A stretch of DNA of 64,000 nucleotides, taken from contig CM035316.1 of the NCBI GenBank assembly GCA_000497125.2, positions 1,614,001 to 1,678,000 of the forward strand, in the 5' to 3' direction. The notes beneath the pieces are model-generated. The model worked only from the letters and a program-made list of their open reading frames with translations, was not told where the DNA came from and did not search any database. Position numbers and translations under genes: made by a program. Of this stretch, positions 24,219 to 37,266 are shown in pieces. Source of the stretch: Spironucleus salmonicida. Lineage: Eukaryota; Fornicata; Diplomonadida; Hexamitidae. Position 1 is the stretch's first letter. Every line of letters begins with the position of its first letter.

Positions 24219-27200
24219 ATGCAAATAATAAAGCTTAATACTAAATCTTACTAAAATGGGAGAATAAAATACTACAGTAACTAATTAGAGTATTTTAACA
24301 CTATTTTAATTAGTTCTAATAATAATAAAGATAAAATATATGAAAAGCATTTGTTATTATAAATTGCAAATTATATTTCACTTTAACCAAGTAATTTCAT
24401 TGCAGTTAGTAAGTATTTTGAGTCATTAATTCATTACAATTCTAATGATGGATTATTATTGGTATAGTAATGTATTATCGACAATATTAGAGATTATTCA
24501 CAGCTTCATATTTAGTAGATTCTTAACTATTGTTATTAAGTTTCTGATGATAAATTTAATATTCGGCTACTGTTTTCTATAGTATAAACTTAGCAATCAT
24601 TTAACTTCATACTATATGAAACTAATCTTATTAAATAGAATTATTTACAGTATACAACTACACAGTAAACTATAAGTCATCTTGCTAATATTTTTGCCGA
24701 AAAATGTAAAAATATTATACAATATTAAGATTTACTAATTTTACTTAAGAAAACGAATATGATGGTTTAACATTTTTCTTTATTGCTCTTATGTGAGTCA
24801 TTACAATTTGAATCAATCGAATTTATAATAACTGATGTGTTCTAAAAATAATATTTACAAATTTCTAATCCGTTTAATGACGATATCACAGAAGAAATTA
24901 TTTTTCATAATTTCAACCTCATAGACTGTAAACTATTAACAATTTCACTATTATATGGTGTTTATAAATTTAATATAAATAAATAAAATAAAGCTTAAAA
25001 TATCTATTAAGCGTTATTATTAATTTATTAATTTAGTACAGTAGCCCGATACGATTAGTGCTATATTATTATTGAGCTAATATATTTACTTACTGAAACA
25101 CATAAAAATCTTAGTATATAACCTTAAATAATTAATTCAATAGTTTTAATTTCTTAGAAAATAAATTTATAGTCAAATTAAAAAATTAAGTAGATATTAT
25201 AGTAAGCGAATGAAATATTTACCGACACAATATTTAAAAGTAGTGTAATTTATGTATAAGACTATGTTTAATTGTTAATAAAATATGACATAATAGATTA
25301 TAAGTAATAATATTTTTATTTTATTGCTAGTCAACAATATTTAACTCTTGAATATTCTCCTTAATTGTTTAATGAGCTCATAGGATCTTTAACCTTACCT
25401 CATTCATGTTAGTTAATCAGGACAATAATGTTGAATACTTTTGATTAGTAACTTACTGAAAGATCAATATAATAACTTATCCAATAAATTGATAATTTAT
25501 ATTGTACTTAGAAATAATTAAGAATACTCTTATCTTGTAATGATATGAGATAAGATATGTAAATTAATAATTACAACTACACTTATTAACATAATGATAT
25601 TAAAAATCTTGTTTAAGACTTATTGGTATTAGGTTTTTAAAAAGCAGCGTAGTTATTAATTGTTACTCTTTATAAGTATTATTCCTTGTTAGATTTTATT
25701 TATTATCCATTAATTGACCTTAATTGTATACAAGTATCTAGTATTTAGATTTAATATATGCTTTGTTTGATCTAGTATAATTGGGTTGAAGTTCTTTAAA
25801 TAAATATTTTTTAATTTAAAGATCTATTAACTAAAATAAAATCAATTGAGAATATTCTTGATCCATTGTTAATTGATAAGTGTTTACTAGTTATTTAAAG
25901 TGATAACTTTTCAGTAATAACTTACGAATAAAAGAAGGATATAAAATTATGCTTTTCTATAATTATGCATAATTTAGTATAAATATTGTGCCTTAATGAA
26001 TCTAAATCGTTTTAGACAAAATACATTGACCAATAGTAGACTAAAGGGTAAATTTATCTTTTATTAGATAGTTTTTCTAAATATTAACATATTTAAACTA
26101 AATAAATACTCGATAATATTTGTTTCTTTTGTCTAAGTTCAGAGTGTTATTAACTGAGCTTTTAAAACTATATGGTTATTAATAAGCGATAATATTATTA
26201 CAAAAAAGTACTAACAATTCCATAAATTATATTACTAATATAAACTCAGGAAAGTAACTTTGTTGAATTAGCTATAAGCTATTATTATAATAAACCAGAA
26301 TTAATTTATCCATATTTAACTATAATTTTGTTACAGTTCACTAAAAATATATAATTTCAGTAATTATTTAGGCAACTTTCTGCATGTCAAACAAATTTCA
26401 CAAAGATACTACAACCATACATCAAAACAGTTTAAGAAATTGTTGATAGTGTTGCTTTTAAATAAAATATAGCTCCTTTTACTTTACCATAAGATAACTC
26501 TGTATATGAAAATTTAATCAAGTTATCGGAAGATTTGGTGAAAATTCCAGATAATGAACGGAACAATTACGCTAGTAATTATATTAAAACCATCAAAATA
26601 AATTAAGAATTTCTCATTTCTGATCCATCAATCAAACTTCTATCAATAGATTCTGTAAAATGCTTAAAATCGCATGCAAAAGTTCCATTACTTTTTTCAG
26701 TCACTACATCAGCTGGTAAAATATAATTTATCATTAAAGCAAACGATTCAGTCTTACAAGACCACATTATTATGTTAATATTAGCATAAATGCAAAAATA
26801 ATTAATTAACCAGGATATTTATGGAACCATCTACGGGATTATCCCCTTAGGCCGTAATTCAGGTTTTATCGAAGTTGTTAGGAATTCTAACTCTTTAGAT
26901 GAAATTGGGAACCGTTCAGAAAATTTTTTAATTGATTATTTTAAGAAAGAGATGACACAGGAGGACTAAAAAAATTTTGTTCACTCTTTTGCTTTTTCTG
27001 CTATTTCATAGTATGTTTTGTAGTTCAAAGACCGTCATAATGGTAATATTATGATAAAATAAAATGGGATAATTTTGGATATTGACTTCGGATTTTTACT
27101 TGAAATTGCACCAGGAGGAGTTTTTTCAATAGAAAAAGCACCATTTAAGTATACAAGTGGATTTAGTAAGGTAATAACGGATGAAGATGAATTCAGAAAA

Positions 27201-27455
27201 TTGTTTATAATTGGAATGTTCTATTTTAGGTATTTTATTGGAGATGTTGTTGTTACTCTTAAAGAAGTTTGCGGTATCATACCATGTTTGAAGAACGTTG
27301 ATTCACTGAGAAAATTACAAGATCGCTTGTATATAGATTTAAATATTTAAGAATTTATCAAAAAATGTGAATAACTGATTGATGAGAGTAAGGAAAACAT
27401 AGCTAGTGTGCTATATGATAAATTTTAGGCTAGATAGAACGAAATCAATTACTGA
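24219..27455 (+). CDS. Phosphatidylinositol 4-kinase (PI4KA/Stt4-like)
   Basis: The 1078-residue protein ends in a PI3/PI4-kinase domain (about residues 795-1078). The catalytic loop is FKDRHNGNIMI and the metal-binding DFG is LDIDFGFLLE. The P-loop region lies around VPLLFSVTTSAGKIQFIIKA with the invariant Lys. The following PGG in GFLLEIAPGGVFSIEKAPFK is typical of the type III-alpha kinases, which make PI4P at the plasma membrane. The N-terminal 780 residues form a helical solenoid, shorter than the 1900-2100 residue Stt4/PI4KA, so the armadillo part is reduced. No TGA interrupts the 3.2 kb frame. Confidence 0.88.
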
Positions 27456-27509
27456 AATTTAATTATTAATTATTATATAGTATATAATGTATTTTTATTA
27501 ATTAGTAAT

Positions 27510-29162
27510 ATGCTAAAAATTCATATTCCGCCTTTAGTATTTAAAGAAATTAATTATAGCTAGCTATCATTTTCGTTATAGATTGATTACAAAGATTAAT
27601 TTGATATTAATTATTAAAAAAAGTACATACAAAAATTTGATAGAATCACAACTGAAGTAAATTAGATATTTAGGCATCTTGAAACCAATTTTATAATACT
27701 TACAATTATTATTTAGTTAGATAACAATTTAAATAAATATATTAAAACCGAACTAATGATAAAATAATTTAATACGAAGTTCTAGCATCATTATAATGAT
27801 GCATATATTTAATTAACTATAAATTTAGAATAAGAAAATGATTTTAAATTTAAAAAATGTCTGATGATGAATTTATGCTAAGTACTTCCACTTAATTACT
27901 CTAATATTATATTCTTTTAAGATTAATACAAAGAATTTATATTTAATCAGGGGTTGGAAATTGTTAAAATTCCAGTTATACCTCCAGTTATTATTATAAT
28001 TTATGATAAAAATTTTATTATACAGTATAAATTAGCTTTAGATTGTATTCATATTGGATTTCATAATATTAATATTGATATGTTAAAATTATTTTTATCA
28101 TTTAGTAAATATTTACTACATGATATATAGAACACAAAATATAAATTAAACCTAAAATATAAATAATTTGGAATAAATTCTTTATAAATAGAGACTATTA
28201 TTAATAAAACAACTATAGTAAATGATAAATATATTATATAGCTCAAACCTAATAATTCTTTTATAACTTGTAACTAATAATATTATTAAACGTTAATAGA
28301 TATTAATTATGTGTATGATGGTTAGGTATTCATTCCATTCTCGGACTACAATCCTGAGGAATATAGTTTTATAGGTTATGATACATAAAATTAATAATAA
28401 TTTAATATATCTACACTAAAAGAATCAATAAAGTAATCGCAGGATCCGTAGAAAGAAATACTTATTGACTCATACAGTATTCATAAAAAGATAAATAAAT
28501 AACTATTGTCACCAATTAGTATAAACAAACAAGAAAGATCCATATTCTAGTAGTCTGAGATGGACTTTGTATAAATTAATTCCACGGTTAGATAATCTAC
28601 GCCATAGTTATTTTAAGATTTACAGTAAAATACTAGATCAAAATCAAATAATTTAGAGTAAGGAAAAATTTAAAAGAAACCCCAAATGTCAGGCACAGAT
28701 TCATTATCTGAAAAATAATCTTACATTATAAAATAGAAATAACTGAAATAACAATTTACGTTTATACCATAGGTTAAATACAAATCCGAAATGCAAAAAA
28801 TCATAAACTTATCACCAGAGATTTCTTTCAAATAAAAATATGAGCTTATGCTTGAAAATTAGAAGTAATAAAGATTAATTAGACTATAATAACTCTAAAA
28901 AACTATTTAATAAACTTAATATTAACTATAATAAGGAGGTTTATAATTGTCTGGCACCAAGTTAGACTAGTAAATAGAATAACATGAACTAGTATAACAA
29001 GATAGAGATTAGCTACTGCAAAGGATAACTATGTCATAATATAAAGTAGAGCAATTAAAACGTGATGAGATAGAGCAAATTAGACAATAATTTTATTAGA
29101 ATCTATATGATGAAAAAGAGACAAGTTATATTAACTTAAACAATAATAAAAAATTGTAGTGA
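27510..29162 (+). CDS. Beta-rich N-domain plus Gln-rich coiled coil, unknown
   Basis: A 550-residue protein, unrecognised. The first 290 residues look like one or two beta-sandwich domains (alternating FKFKKCLMM, IVKIPVIPPVIIIIYD, YDGQVFIPFSDYNPEEY), possibly C2-like. Residues 300-430 are disordered and Ser/Gln-rich; the last 110 are a Gln-rich coiled coil (ELMLENQKQQRLIRLQQL). This beta-domain then coiled-coil layout is common among centriolar and ciliary proteins, but I cannot name it. It ends TTG TAG TGA A and lies 39 bp before the NEMF/Rqc2 gene. Confidence 0.7.
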
Positions 29163-29201
29163 ATATTATATTAGGTTTCAATTTTATTTCTACTTTCCAC
29201 T

Positions 29202-32060
29202 ATGTCTATTTAAAGAAAGCTAGCATTATCATCATTTGATTTATCTATTGTCATTAAAAAACTAAACGAAGATCTATAAAATTCTAGATTAAATATGATC
29301 AACTCCTCTAAATAAGGCTTAATTTTAAAACTACATTCTCCTGTTTCTTCTTTAAAGTATAAATTAGTTATAGGGCCTTCTACACTTTATACTACGTAAT
29401 TTGATATTCATTCCGTGTCAACCCCCTCATCATTTGTTATTTCATGTAGAAAGCATTTAGGGAATTTATCACTTTTACATATATAGCAGGTTAATTTTGA
29501 TCGTACTATACTTTTGATATTTGGTAGAGTTAATGATCCTAGAAAAGTGTTAGTCGTCGAAATGTTTGGTAAAGGGAACCAGATTTTATGTCAACCAGAT
29601 CTTAAAATTATTACGTCAAATGTGTATATGAAATCACCAGTTTATAGTATATTTCCAGGGTAAACTCTAAATAATATTTTAGATTTAGTAAATATTGATA
29701 CATTTAAATAAGTAGTTGAAACTGCAAAAACCGCTAAAGGTCAAAAAAATTAATTAAGATATGTTTTGGCTTCTACATATTTCATTGGAGGAGCGACAGC
29801 AAGTATTATATTAAGATATTGTTAGCTGGCAGCAGGTGTTAAATGTGCTAATCCAAATATAAATTTAGAGTTAGTATTTTCTTATGTTGAAAAAATAATG
29901 AATGCTATGAAATAAAGCTTACTGAGTAAATAAGGCTTTATTTATTTTTATAAAGAAGATGAACTGGATCTTAAAGATATTGGTGAGGACGATATTGTTA
30001 AAAGATCTATTAGAGTTGCAGAATTCCATCCAATTAATATGAACTTAATATTTGAAGGATTATATTAAGATAATTGTGTAGAATAGAAAGATGATTTTGT
30101 TTAATGTTTAGATGAGTATTTTAATTTAGTTAACTCAGCATATGGTTTCCAAAATAGAGCTCTGCTTATAAATAAGCAAGTAGCTAAACACGAAAATTTG
30201 CAATCAGAAAATCAATTTAAAGTAGATGAACTATATAATTAGGCATTATATAATAGATTTTTAGGTGATATCTGCATTTTGAATAGTAGTTTTATCGATA
30301 AGTTATTAAATACATTATAGCAGTTGTTTAAAAATTAAGTATTACGTTGGAGTAACATTGAAAAATAAATGAATCTATAATCTAATCTAATTTTTAACTT
30401 TATTTCATCTGTTGATTTAATATAGAAGAATTTTACTATTAATATAGTAGTTCCTAAAGATTAGCTGGATTAGCTGGAGATTGAATCATTTAAATATCTA
30501 CATTAGTTAGTTGATATATAGTATGAATATCTTGGGGAAGAAGTATAAACATAAGATAATTTTCTTATTGAATTAAATTTACAAGATAATTCTAGAACTA
30601 TATCAAGAAGACTATATGATGAAGCTAAATTACTTGAAACCAAGGCTGGAAGGACTTCATAGCATACTGAAGATGCAATATAAAGAATAACTAAAATATC
30701 TTAATAAAATATTAATAAAATATTAAAAGATACCGAGGACCAGCTTACTATTTTAACGAAATAGAGACCTCCATTATGGTTTGAAAAATTCAACTGGTTT
30801 ATGTCTTCAGATGGGTACTTAGTTTTAGCTGGAAGAGATGCATAGTCAAATGAGCTTCTTGTCAAAAAGTTCATGACTAATGATGATATATTTATACATG
30901 CAGATGTGCATGGTGCCGCATGCACAATTATTAAGGCTCCAAAATTAGAGGGAAAATGGCAACCTCCATTAAATACTTTAAATGAAGCAGCTACATATAC
31001 TGTAACACATTCCCGATTATGGGAAACTGGAGTGTCTGCATAATCATACTGGGTATATGGTGAATAAGTATCAAAGACAGCACCCACTGGTTTATATATA
31101 GGAACTGGTGGCTTTGTGGTAAGGGGTAAACGTAACTTTTTGGACATAGCTAATTTAAAACTAGCACTTTATGTTTTATATAGATATACTGAGCCTTAAG
31201 AATATTTTATTACTAAAAATCCGGATACTCAATTAAACTCCTGCTTTTAGTACGGACAAAGTGATGCTGATAAAATTACTGTCGTGTAAACTAAGAAACA
31301 AAAGCTAGTTTAAAAATCTCACTAAGATTTAGTTAAAGATAGTAACAAAGAATAGCGTAAGGACGCAAAGAAAGAGAGATAAAGAATTATTGCAGATATG
31401 AAATTTAAAGCAAAGCTTAAACGTCTAGAGTAAGAAGGTCGTACTGAAGATATTGAAAAGGCTTTAAGTAAGAAAACTGTGAAATAAGACGAAATCGTAA
31501 TTAATAGGTAAGATTATTGTATCATGTGTGGAGGAAATCATATATACGAATACTGCTAATCTAATAATACTCAAAATTCTAGTTCTGATTCAGACTTAAC
31601 TGATCATGAAACCTCTCAATCATCTTAATCTAATGATCTAGAATTAGTTGTTAAAGACCTCACTGATAATTAATTTAGTCTCGTTTAGCAAGCATATACA
31701 CTATCCCCAATTTTTAATTTAGAATAATAACCGGTAATTATATTGACGATCTGTCCATTAAATGCGATTCCTGAGGGCGTTAAATATCTTGAAATGTAAC
31801 CTGGTTAGATTATTAGAAGCTCATGTGGGAAGGTTATCAAGGAATGGTCACTAAGATAGTATTTAGATTCTCCTTATATAACTCAAGGTATTAAAAACAT
31901 CTAGGACCACCAGATCATGGTAGCAATACCAGGAAGGTGTTAATTCCAGGGTTATGGTATAGGGAAGATTTTACAAAACGTCTCTAAGTAGTAGGTATCG
32001 AAAGAGGCTAAAAAGTAGATTGCTAAGGCCAAAGACATTAAAGAAGGCAATAAAAAATGA
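29202..32060 (+). CDS. NEMF: Ribosome quality-control factor NEMF/Rqc2
   Basis: NEMF/Rqc2 binds stalled 60S subunits carrying peptidyl-tRNA, recruits the E3 ligase and adds C-terminal tails. The 952-residue protein has an NFACT-N domain with the functional Asp at 13 and the D100-R101 pair (VNFDRTILLIFG) needed for tailing in yeast. A coiled-coil middle comes next, then the NFACT-R domain (about 525-670): [34 protein letters not shown] and VSKTAPTGLYIGTGGF. A CCHC-like knuckle (CIMCGGNHIYEYC) lies near 770, and a C-terminal NFACT-C-like stretch follows. Length is close to the human protein (1076). The stop is one base from that of the convergent gene. Confidence 0.93.
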
Positions 32061-32061
32061 G

Positions 32062-32526
32062 TCACTTTTACCATACTTATATGAACTACTGGATAGCATC
32101 CGGGTGGACTTAGATAAGCTAGCTCACTTTCAAAATTTCTGATTATTTGGTCATTATTTTATCTAATTTGGTATTTTCTATACGGGCACGTTCTAGCTTT
32201 TCGGTAAGTTAATTTAACTTTCCCTTGTTTAGAGTTAGTGCCTGCTGGGACTGATGTTTTTTAATCAATAGTTTTTAACTACTCGCCTACTTAATGAGAA
32301 TCTCCTATTTGCGGTTGTGAATTTAGTCTTTCAGGCGCTTCAAAATATCCATCTTACGGATATGCTCAGACTCAATGCAGAAATATTCTTACAGAGTGCT
32401 TTCGAGTTGCTTTTGTTATTAATTTAGTTATTGCTAACTAAAATTCAATAGAGCTTCTTCTACACTTATTTGAATTACTAAATCGTCAACAAGTTATTTC
32501 TGCACATTTTTACTTGACGGTAACAT
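32062..32526 (-). CDS. Coiled-coil protein
   Basis: A 154-residue, highly helical protein: heptads run from about residue 15 to 140 (QKQLVDDLVIQIS, KMDILKRLKDQIHN, LNQLTEKLERARIENTKLDKI). Base composition is less AT-rich than neighbours. It is not recognised; such short coiled coils are often subunits of larger complexes. It ends AAG TGA one base past the NEMF stop, and lies 33 bp downstream of BUB3 on the same strand. Confidence 0.7.
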
Positions 32527-32559
32527 TTTGTCTTAAAAATCAAATAATAAAGATAAATC

Positions 32560-33453
32560 TCATTACAGAATTTCATTCAGGTCGTAGCTTACTATCCCAA
32601 TTTCCTCAGATTTCTTCCCATCATTACCATTCTCCCACATGTAGCTTTTAGCTATAAAAACTCTATTCCCTCCAATAACTACACTACTAACTCCCCCGCT
32701 CTCGCTGATCTTGAAAATCTTTTTCCGCATTTTTAAATCCCAAAAATAAACCTGTCCATCCGCACCACAGCTAACTAAGCAGCCAGAAACCAGTGCTAAG
32801 CCATGTACAGGATAACTTATACCGTCTGTTTTGTGTGCTCTGAAAGCAAATTTTTCAGTTCCTTCTACTGCTACACGTCCTTCGACAGAAGAAATAGTCA
32901 AAAATTACTCATTTTGAGCTAAAAATCTTGTCTAATGTCGCAAAGGAGATTCAATACGATTAATTAGATTCAATGAATCATCAAATGTCAGAATCTCACG
33001 ATTTGAAATTGCGATTGTAAGATGTGAAGTAGAATTAGAGGAAGCGAACGGTCGTCCAGGAAGTGGAAATTGTGCTAAACGCTCGAGTTTCTATAAATTC
33101 CATGAAGTTAAAATTTCGTCATACCCTGCAGAAAAAAGGCGGTCTTGAAAGAAGTTGAGTGTTCGGACTGGTGCTGAATGCTTTCCAAGAAGTTTAGTTT
33201 GTTTTTAGGAGTGATTATAAAGTAATATTTAGCCATCTGAACATCCGATTGCAAGCATATTATTTTCTACAAAAATAATAGATAAAGGAACTGCTTGTAC
33301 GTTCACGGTTTGTAGATGCTTTACTAAAATTGTATCATATAGATAAATATTTTGATCCCATGATGCAGCAGCTAATATTTTACCATCTGGTGATAACTAT
33401 ATCGTCTAAATTGAGTCTCTTGGCATCGAAGGGTAGATTGTTCTCGACTTCAT
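32560..33453 (-). CDS. BUB3: Spindle checkpoint WD40 protein BUB3
   Basis: BUB3 is a seven-bladed propeller that docks BUB1/BUBR1 onto kinetochore MELT motifs. The 297-residue protein shows the BUB3/RAE1 pattern: LSPDGKILAAASWDQNIYLYD at the start, GWDKxL-like GYDEILTSWNL, YPVHGLALVSGCLVSCGADGQVYFWD and a final blade with IAKSYMWENGNDG, matching the SYxYE signature of BUB3/RAE1. RAE1 is the main alternative; BUB3 fits better by length and lack of an N-terminal extension. The last codon is a TAA (Gln) before TGA. It is divergent from the gene at 33520. Confidence 0.8.
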
Positions 33454-33519
33454 TTCTAGAAATAGGGTAAATTTTTGTAATATTCTATATAATAATGCAG
33501 TAATTATTAATTCTAAAAT

Positions 33520-35250
33520 ATGGAAAATATTGATCTGAATAAAAATAATTTAAGCAAGACCAGGGTAATATCAGCAGAAAGCAGTGAATAGATATAGTAA
33601 TAGGAATAATTATCATCATCAATATCAGATTTAGTATTTGATGCAGATTTAAAACTTTTAACTAAATCCTACTAAGATACTAACATGAAATAATTAAATG
33701 AGTCTAAAATATAAATTTAAAAGCTTATATACGGGCAAGAATCATTATAAACGTTAGTATAAAAATAATAACACATCATTAACAACCTTCTTGTTGAAAA
33801 TAAGAGTTTAAAACAAGCTAATTAAAATATAGCGTAAAATTATAAACTCCTTTTCAGTGATATTTCATAAGAGCATCAAGACAAGGTTAAATAACTAGAG
33901 CTGTAAATATAATCAGTTTATAACATTGTTAATAACGCTACCTAGGATCCTTCAAATTTGATCAACGATAAAGATTAGCATCAGTTAAACCGAAGTAAAG
34001 TTTAACTAGATCTTATGATTTAAAAATTGAAAGTTATGGAATAATAACTGCATTGTACTCGTGAAACGTAATTATATCAAACTATTCAATAGTAATATAA
34101 TTATAATCACTAAGCTCCAACAGCATAATAATCAATATCTCAGCCTGCAATTATATAATAATCATAATTTATTGACCAATAAAATTTTTAAGATACTTTA
34201 TAACAGAATAGGTAATAAGATTTCACACTTAACTGTAATATTGAACAAGTATAATAAAAATAACTGACTTAATCACCACATATTGTAGCAATAAATACAC
34301 ACTAATAAAATAATCATCAGATTGACATAAAGGTAGATGATTTAGACACAAGGTTATAATAGAAAATTCCTTCTTTATCAGATTAAGACCAGCAGCATGA
34401 TTAGCAATCTAATTAATAGTAAGAAGATAACTATTTATAAATGGACCCACAACCTAACAAATAAATAACTAAGCAATAAGCCTCCTAGCCAATACCCCTT
34501 TCTCCTTAAAATAAAAAAGCAGTAAAATTCACTTTCGATATCACAAAGAAGTAAAATCCTGAAGTATTGTAATAACCCTCATAAATATAATTAACACCGA
34601 AAAGAAAAGCATAAGATCTATCGCATGCTCTTCAATTCTCTCAACCTGCTTTTGATTCCAAAAAATTATTAAATGACACATAAAAATATACCAAGTCTAT
34701 ATCAGCCCAATAACCACTCGATGCAGATTTTGATGAAGTTCTTGCAGCACATCCTCCAACTTTTGTATAATCGTTTTCTTAACCAAGAACAAGTGAGAAA
34801 AGAGAATTTTCCGAATAAAACTGGCGTAATTTTACTAAAAAAATTCCTAAATTTATACCAGATTAGCGAACAGTCTTGAATTCTTTTAAGAGTACACTTT
34901 TATCATAACAGCAAAAATTATACGATAAGTAATTTATTATTTTTCAAGAATTATCTCATCTTTTCACTTGCAAACCAGAAGAGGTTGCTGTAAAAATTTC
35001 TGAAAATTAATCTAATTTAGAACGGTCTATTGACCACTATTAGAATTTTGGCACATCCCGTAGACTTTCAGAATTACACGTTTTAATGCGTTTTCATGGG
35101 TTGATTATTAGATTTTGCGATTTTGCGGATTTATAACTAATGCAAAAATTTGAAAAAATGCCTAAACCTGATGGAAAAGGGGCAATTCTAACTCGACTAC
35201 CAGTTCAGGATGGGAATGGTAAATGGGTAGTCTTGGCGAGTTTGTAGTGA
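33520..35250 (+). CDS. Gln-rich protein of unknown function
   Basis: A 576-residue protein dominated by Gln, supplied mostly by TAA/TAG, with runs of three or four. The N-terminal 120 residues form a coiled coil (LIYGQESLQTLVQKQQHIINNLLVENKSLKQ in three segments). The middle 300 residues are disordered. The last 150 look folded (FTKKIPKFIPDQRTVL, ELHVLMRFHGLIIRFCDFA). No family is recognised. Prion-like composition is seen but may only reflect the ease of reaching TAR codons in AT-rich DNA. The gene is convergent with 35470 across a 219-bp gap in which I saw nothing else. Confidence 0.65.
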
Positions 35251-35469
35251 TTGGTGTTGCTTTTTGTGTTATGGATTTTTATTAGAAGCTAATAAACTTA
35301 GAGTAAAATAGAAATTTGATAGTTATTAGGAATTGATAGAGCTAGAAATTTCTATGTTAAAATAGTAAAGGTGATATGCTAAATTTATATATATTTCTAA
35401 TGTTATTGCATAATAAAAGTTTTTGAAGAGACAATATTTTTATTGACTTAATTGAAGGGTACTCATAAT

Positions 35470-37224
35470 TCACTACTAGTATTTTTATTATTTACTATTT
35501 TTCATAACAACCAAGTCTTTCGCCTTTAGTAAGGCTTAATCTGTAATGTTAAGAGCATGCTATTTAATCTTGTATTTTATTTTTTATTTCCCATATTAGT
35601 TTATTGTAATTGAATCAAGAGATGTAACTGGCTTATCAAACTCTCGAGTTATTTTGCATAGCTATACTCTCCTCGTTTTATACTGGAGTGCTTAATATTA
35701 ACTAAAGTCAACTAATGATTTTTATTTTTATTAAATGTGCGGTAATTCATCTACTTATTGGGCAATAAGAGACTAAAATTGATTTTCACAGCGTACTTTT
35801 TCAAAAATCTAAGGTGAATTGTTGAGTTCATCAAACTATTCCATAACAGAGCAACAACTTTTTCTAGTCTCTATAGGAGACATAATAAGCTTCAATGGAC
35901 TTTAAGATACTAAACTAATTGACTATTACTCAGTAATATTTTTAGTGTAAAGAGGCTACTACATCTCATTCTACTTTGGATCTTCAATAATACTATTTTT
36001 ACTTTATAATTATTTCTTATCAACGTTAGGCAACTATTGTATTTAAAAGGAACTATTTACATCATTCATATTTATAGTTGAAAGAACAATCTAATCAGAT
36101 ATTTTTAGTATTTAAGTTTATTTAGAATCAAATTAAGGACATACTGGTTAAACTACCTATAAAGAAACATTAAATTCTTAATTATTGTTAGCATTATTGG
36201 TATGCATATCGTTTTTCTTAAACAATAATGGTTTACCCTTATCATTGCTTAAATTTAAATTTTATTATATTAAGTTTTTATCGTCATTTTAGTAAATTTC
36301 TTATAGAGGAAGCTCCAAATTACGTGCTAACTGATTTTTCGTAGTTTAATGCTAGATTTATGAAAAATCATTAATTTCTAATGTGTCTTATTAGTCAATC
36401 CTCTAGACAGTATTTATACCTTCGTTAGAAATTTATAATTATTAAATATTTTCTTCAAATTATTTGTGGGTAATTATATTTTTTGCAACATCAGGAAATG
36501 ATTCATTATTACCAACGATAATCTATGAATTATTGATATTTGTTGTATGATTCAACACTTCAACTATTTAATTTTATGCTTATATAAATTATAATGATTT
36601 TTTAATTGATACTTGTTAATTGCTATCAATAAATTCAGACAAATCAATTTAATTTTACTATTTTGAACCAGTTTATCTATCTTATATTTCGAAAATAACT
36701 TCTAATTATATCTATTTAACCTTGTATACACCATATTCTAAGTCTGTCACCAAAATCTAATGGGCACAACTAGAAAAACAAATAAAGTTATAAATAATAA
36801 CTTTTGTAAATATTTTTGGGCTATGATTGAAATTAAACGATTTAAATTAATCTGTACACACTAATATATTATTTTATGCCAAATATTCTAATTTTGATAA
36901 GATAAATTAACTTTTAACTGGCTACTGTTGATAAAAAGCAACAATAGTAAACTATACTTTTTTTAATTTAATGCTATAAGATTTTTACTCAAGTGTATTG
37001 TCTACATTTAAATAAAATTGTGTGTTATCAATATTAATAACCAATGAGTATGACTTAGTATATTAACTTTAGTACACTAATTATTAGTTTTCTCTTAGCG
37101 CTGTTGATTTAGTATAATAACATACTAAGCCTTATTTATTTTTGTAAGTGATTTTGATAGATATATTAAAACTATCTTCCTCATCTTCTAGGTAACAAAC
37201 ATTTTAAATTTTTAATTTAATCAT
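35470..37224 (-). CDS. Beta-rich N-domain protein, unknown
   Basis: A 584-residue frame from the only in-frame Met (37224) to TAG TGA. The first 190 residues look beta-rich and compact (MIKLKIQNVCYLEDEEDSFN, KSYSIKLKKVQFTIVAFY, HQILVTDLEYGVYKVK), perhaps a C2-type domain. The rest is Gln-rich and helical, ending in a basic coiled stretch. No family can be named. It follows the coiled-coil repeat gene on the same strand by 42 bp. The opposite strand here also has a long frame, but it is interrupted by five TGAs after its only candidate start at 35546, so this strand is the coding one. Confidence 0.65.
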
Positions 37225-37266
37225 CTAATAAATGAATAACTTATATCTTAATATATAATAAGAAAG

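Noticed and set aside
35546-37260. A long plus-strand frame with in-frame TGAs that could look like a gene with TGA recoded as Trp or Sec
   Set aside because: The minus strand has a 584-codon frame without any TGA over the same DNA, ending at 35470 in the usual TAG TGA context. The plus frame has five TGAs after its only candidate start and continues into the coiled-coil gene on the other strand, so it is an antisense shadow.
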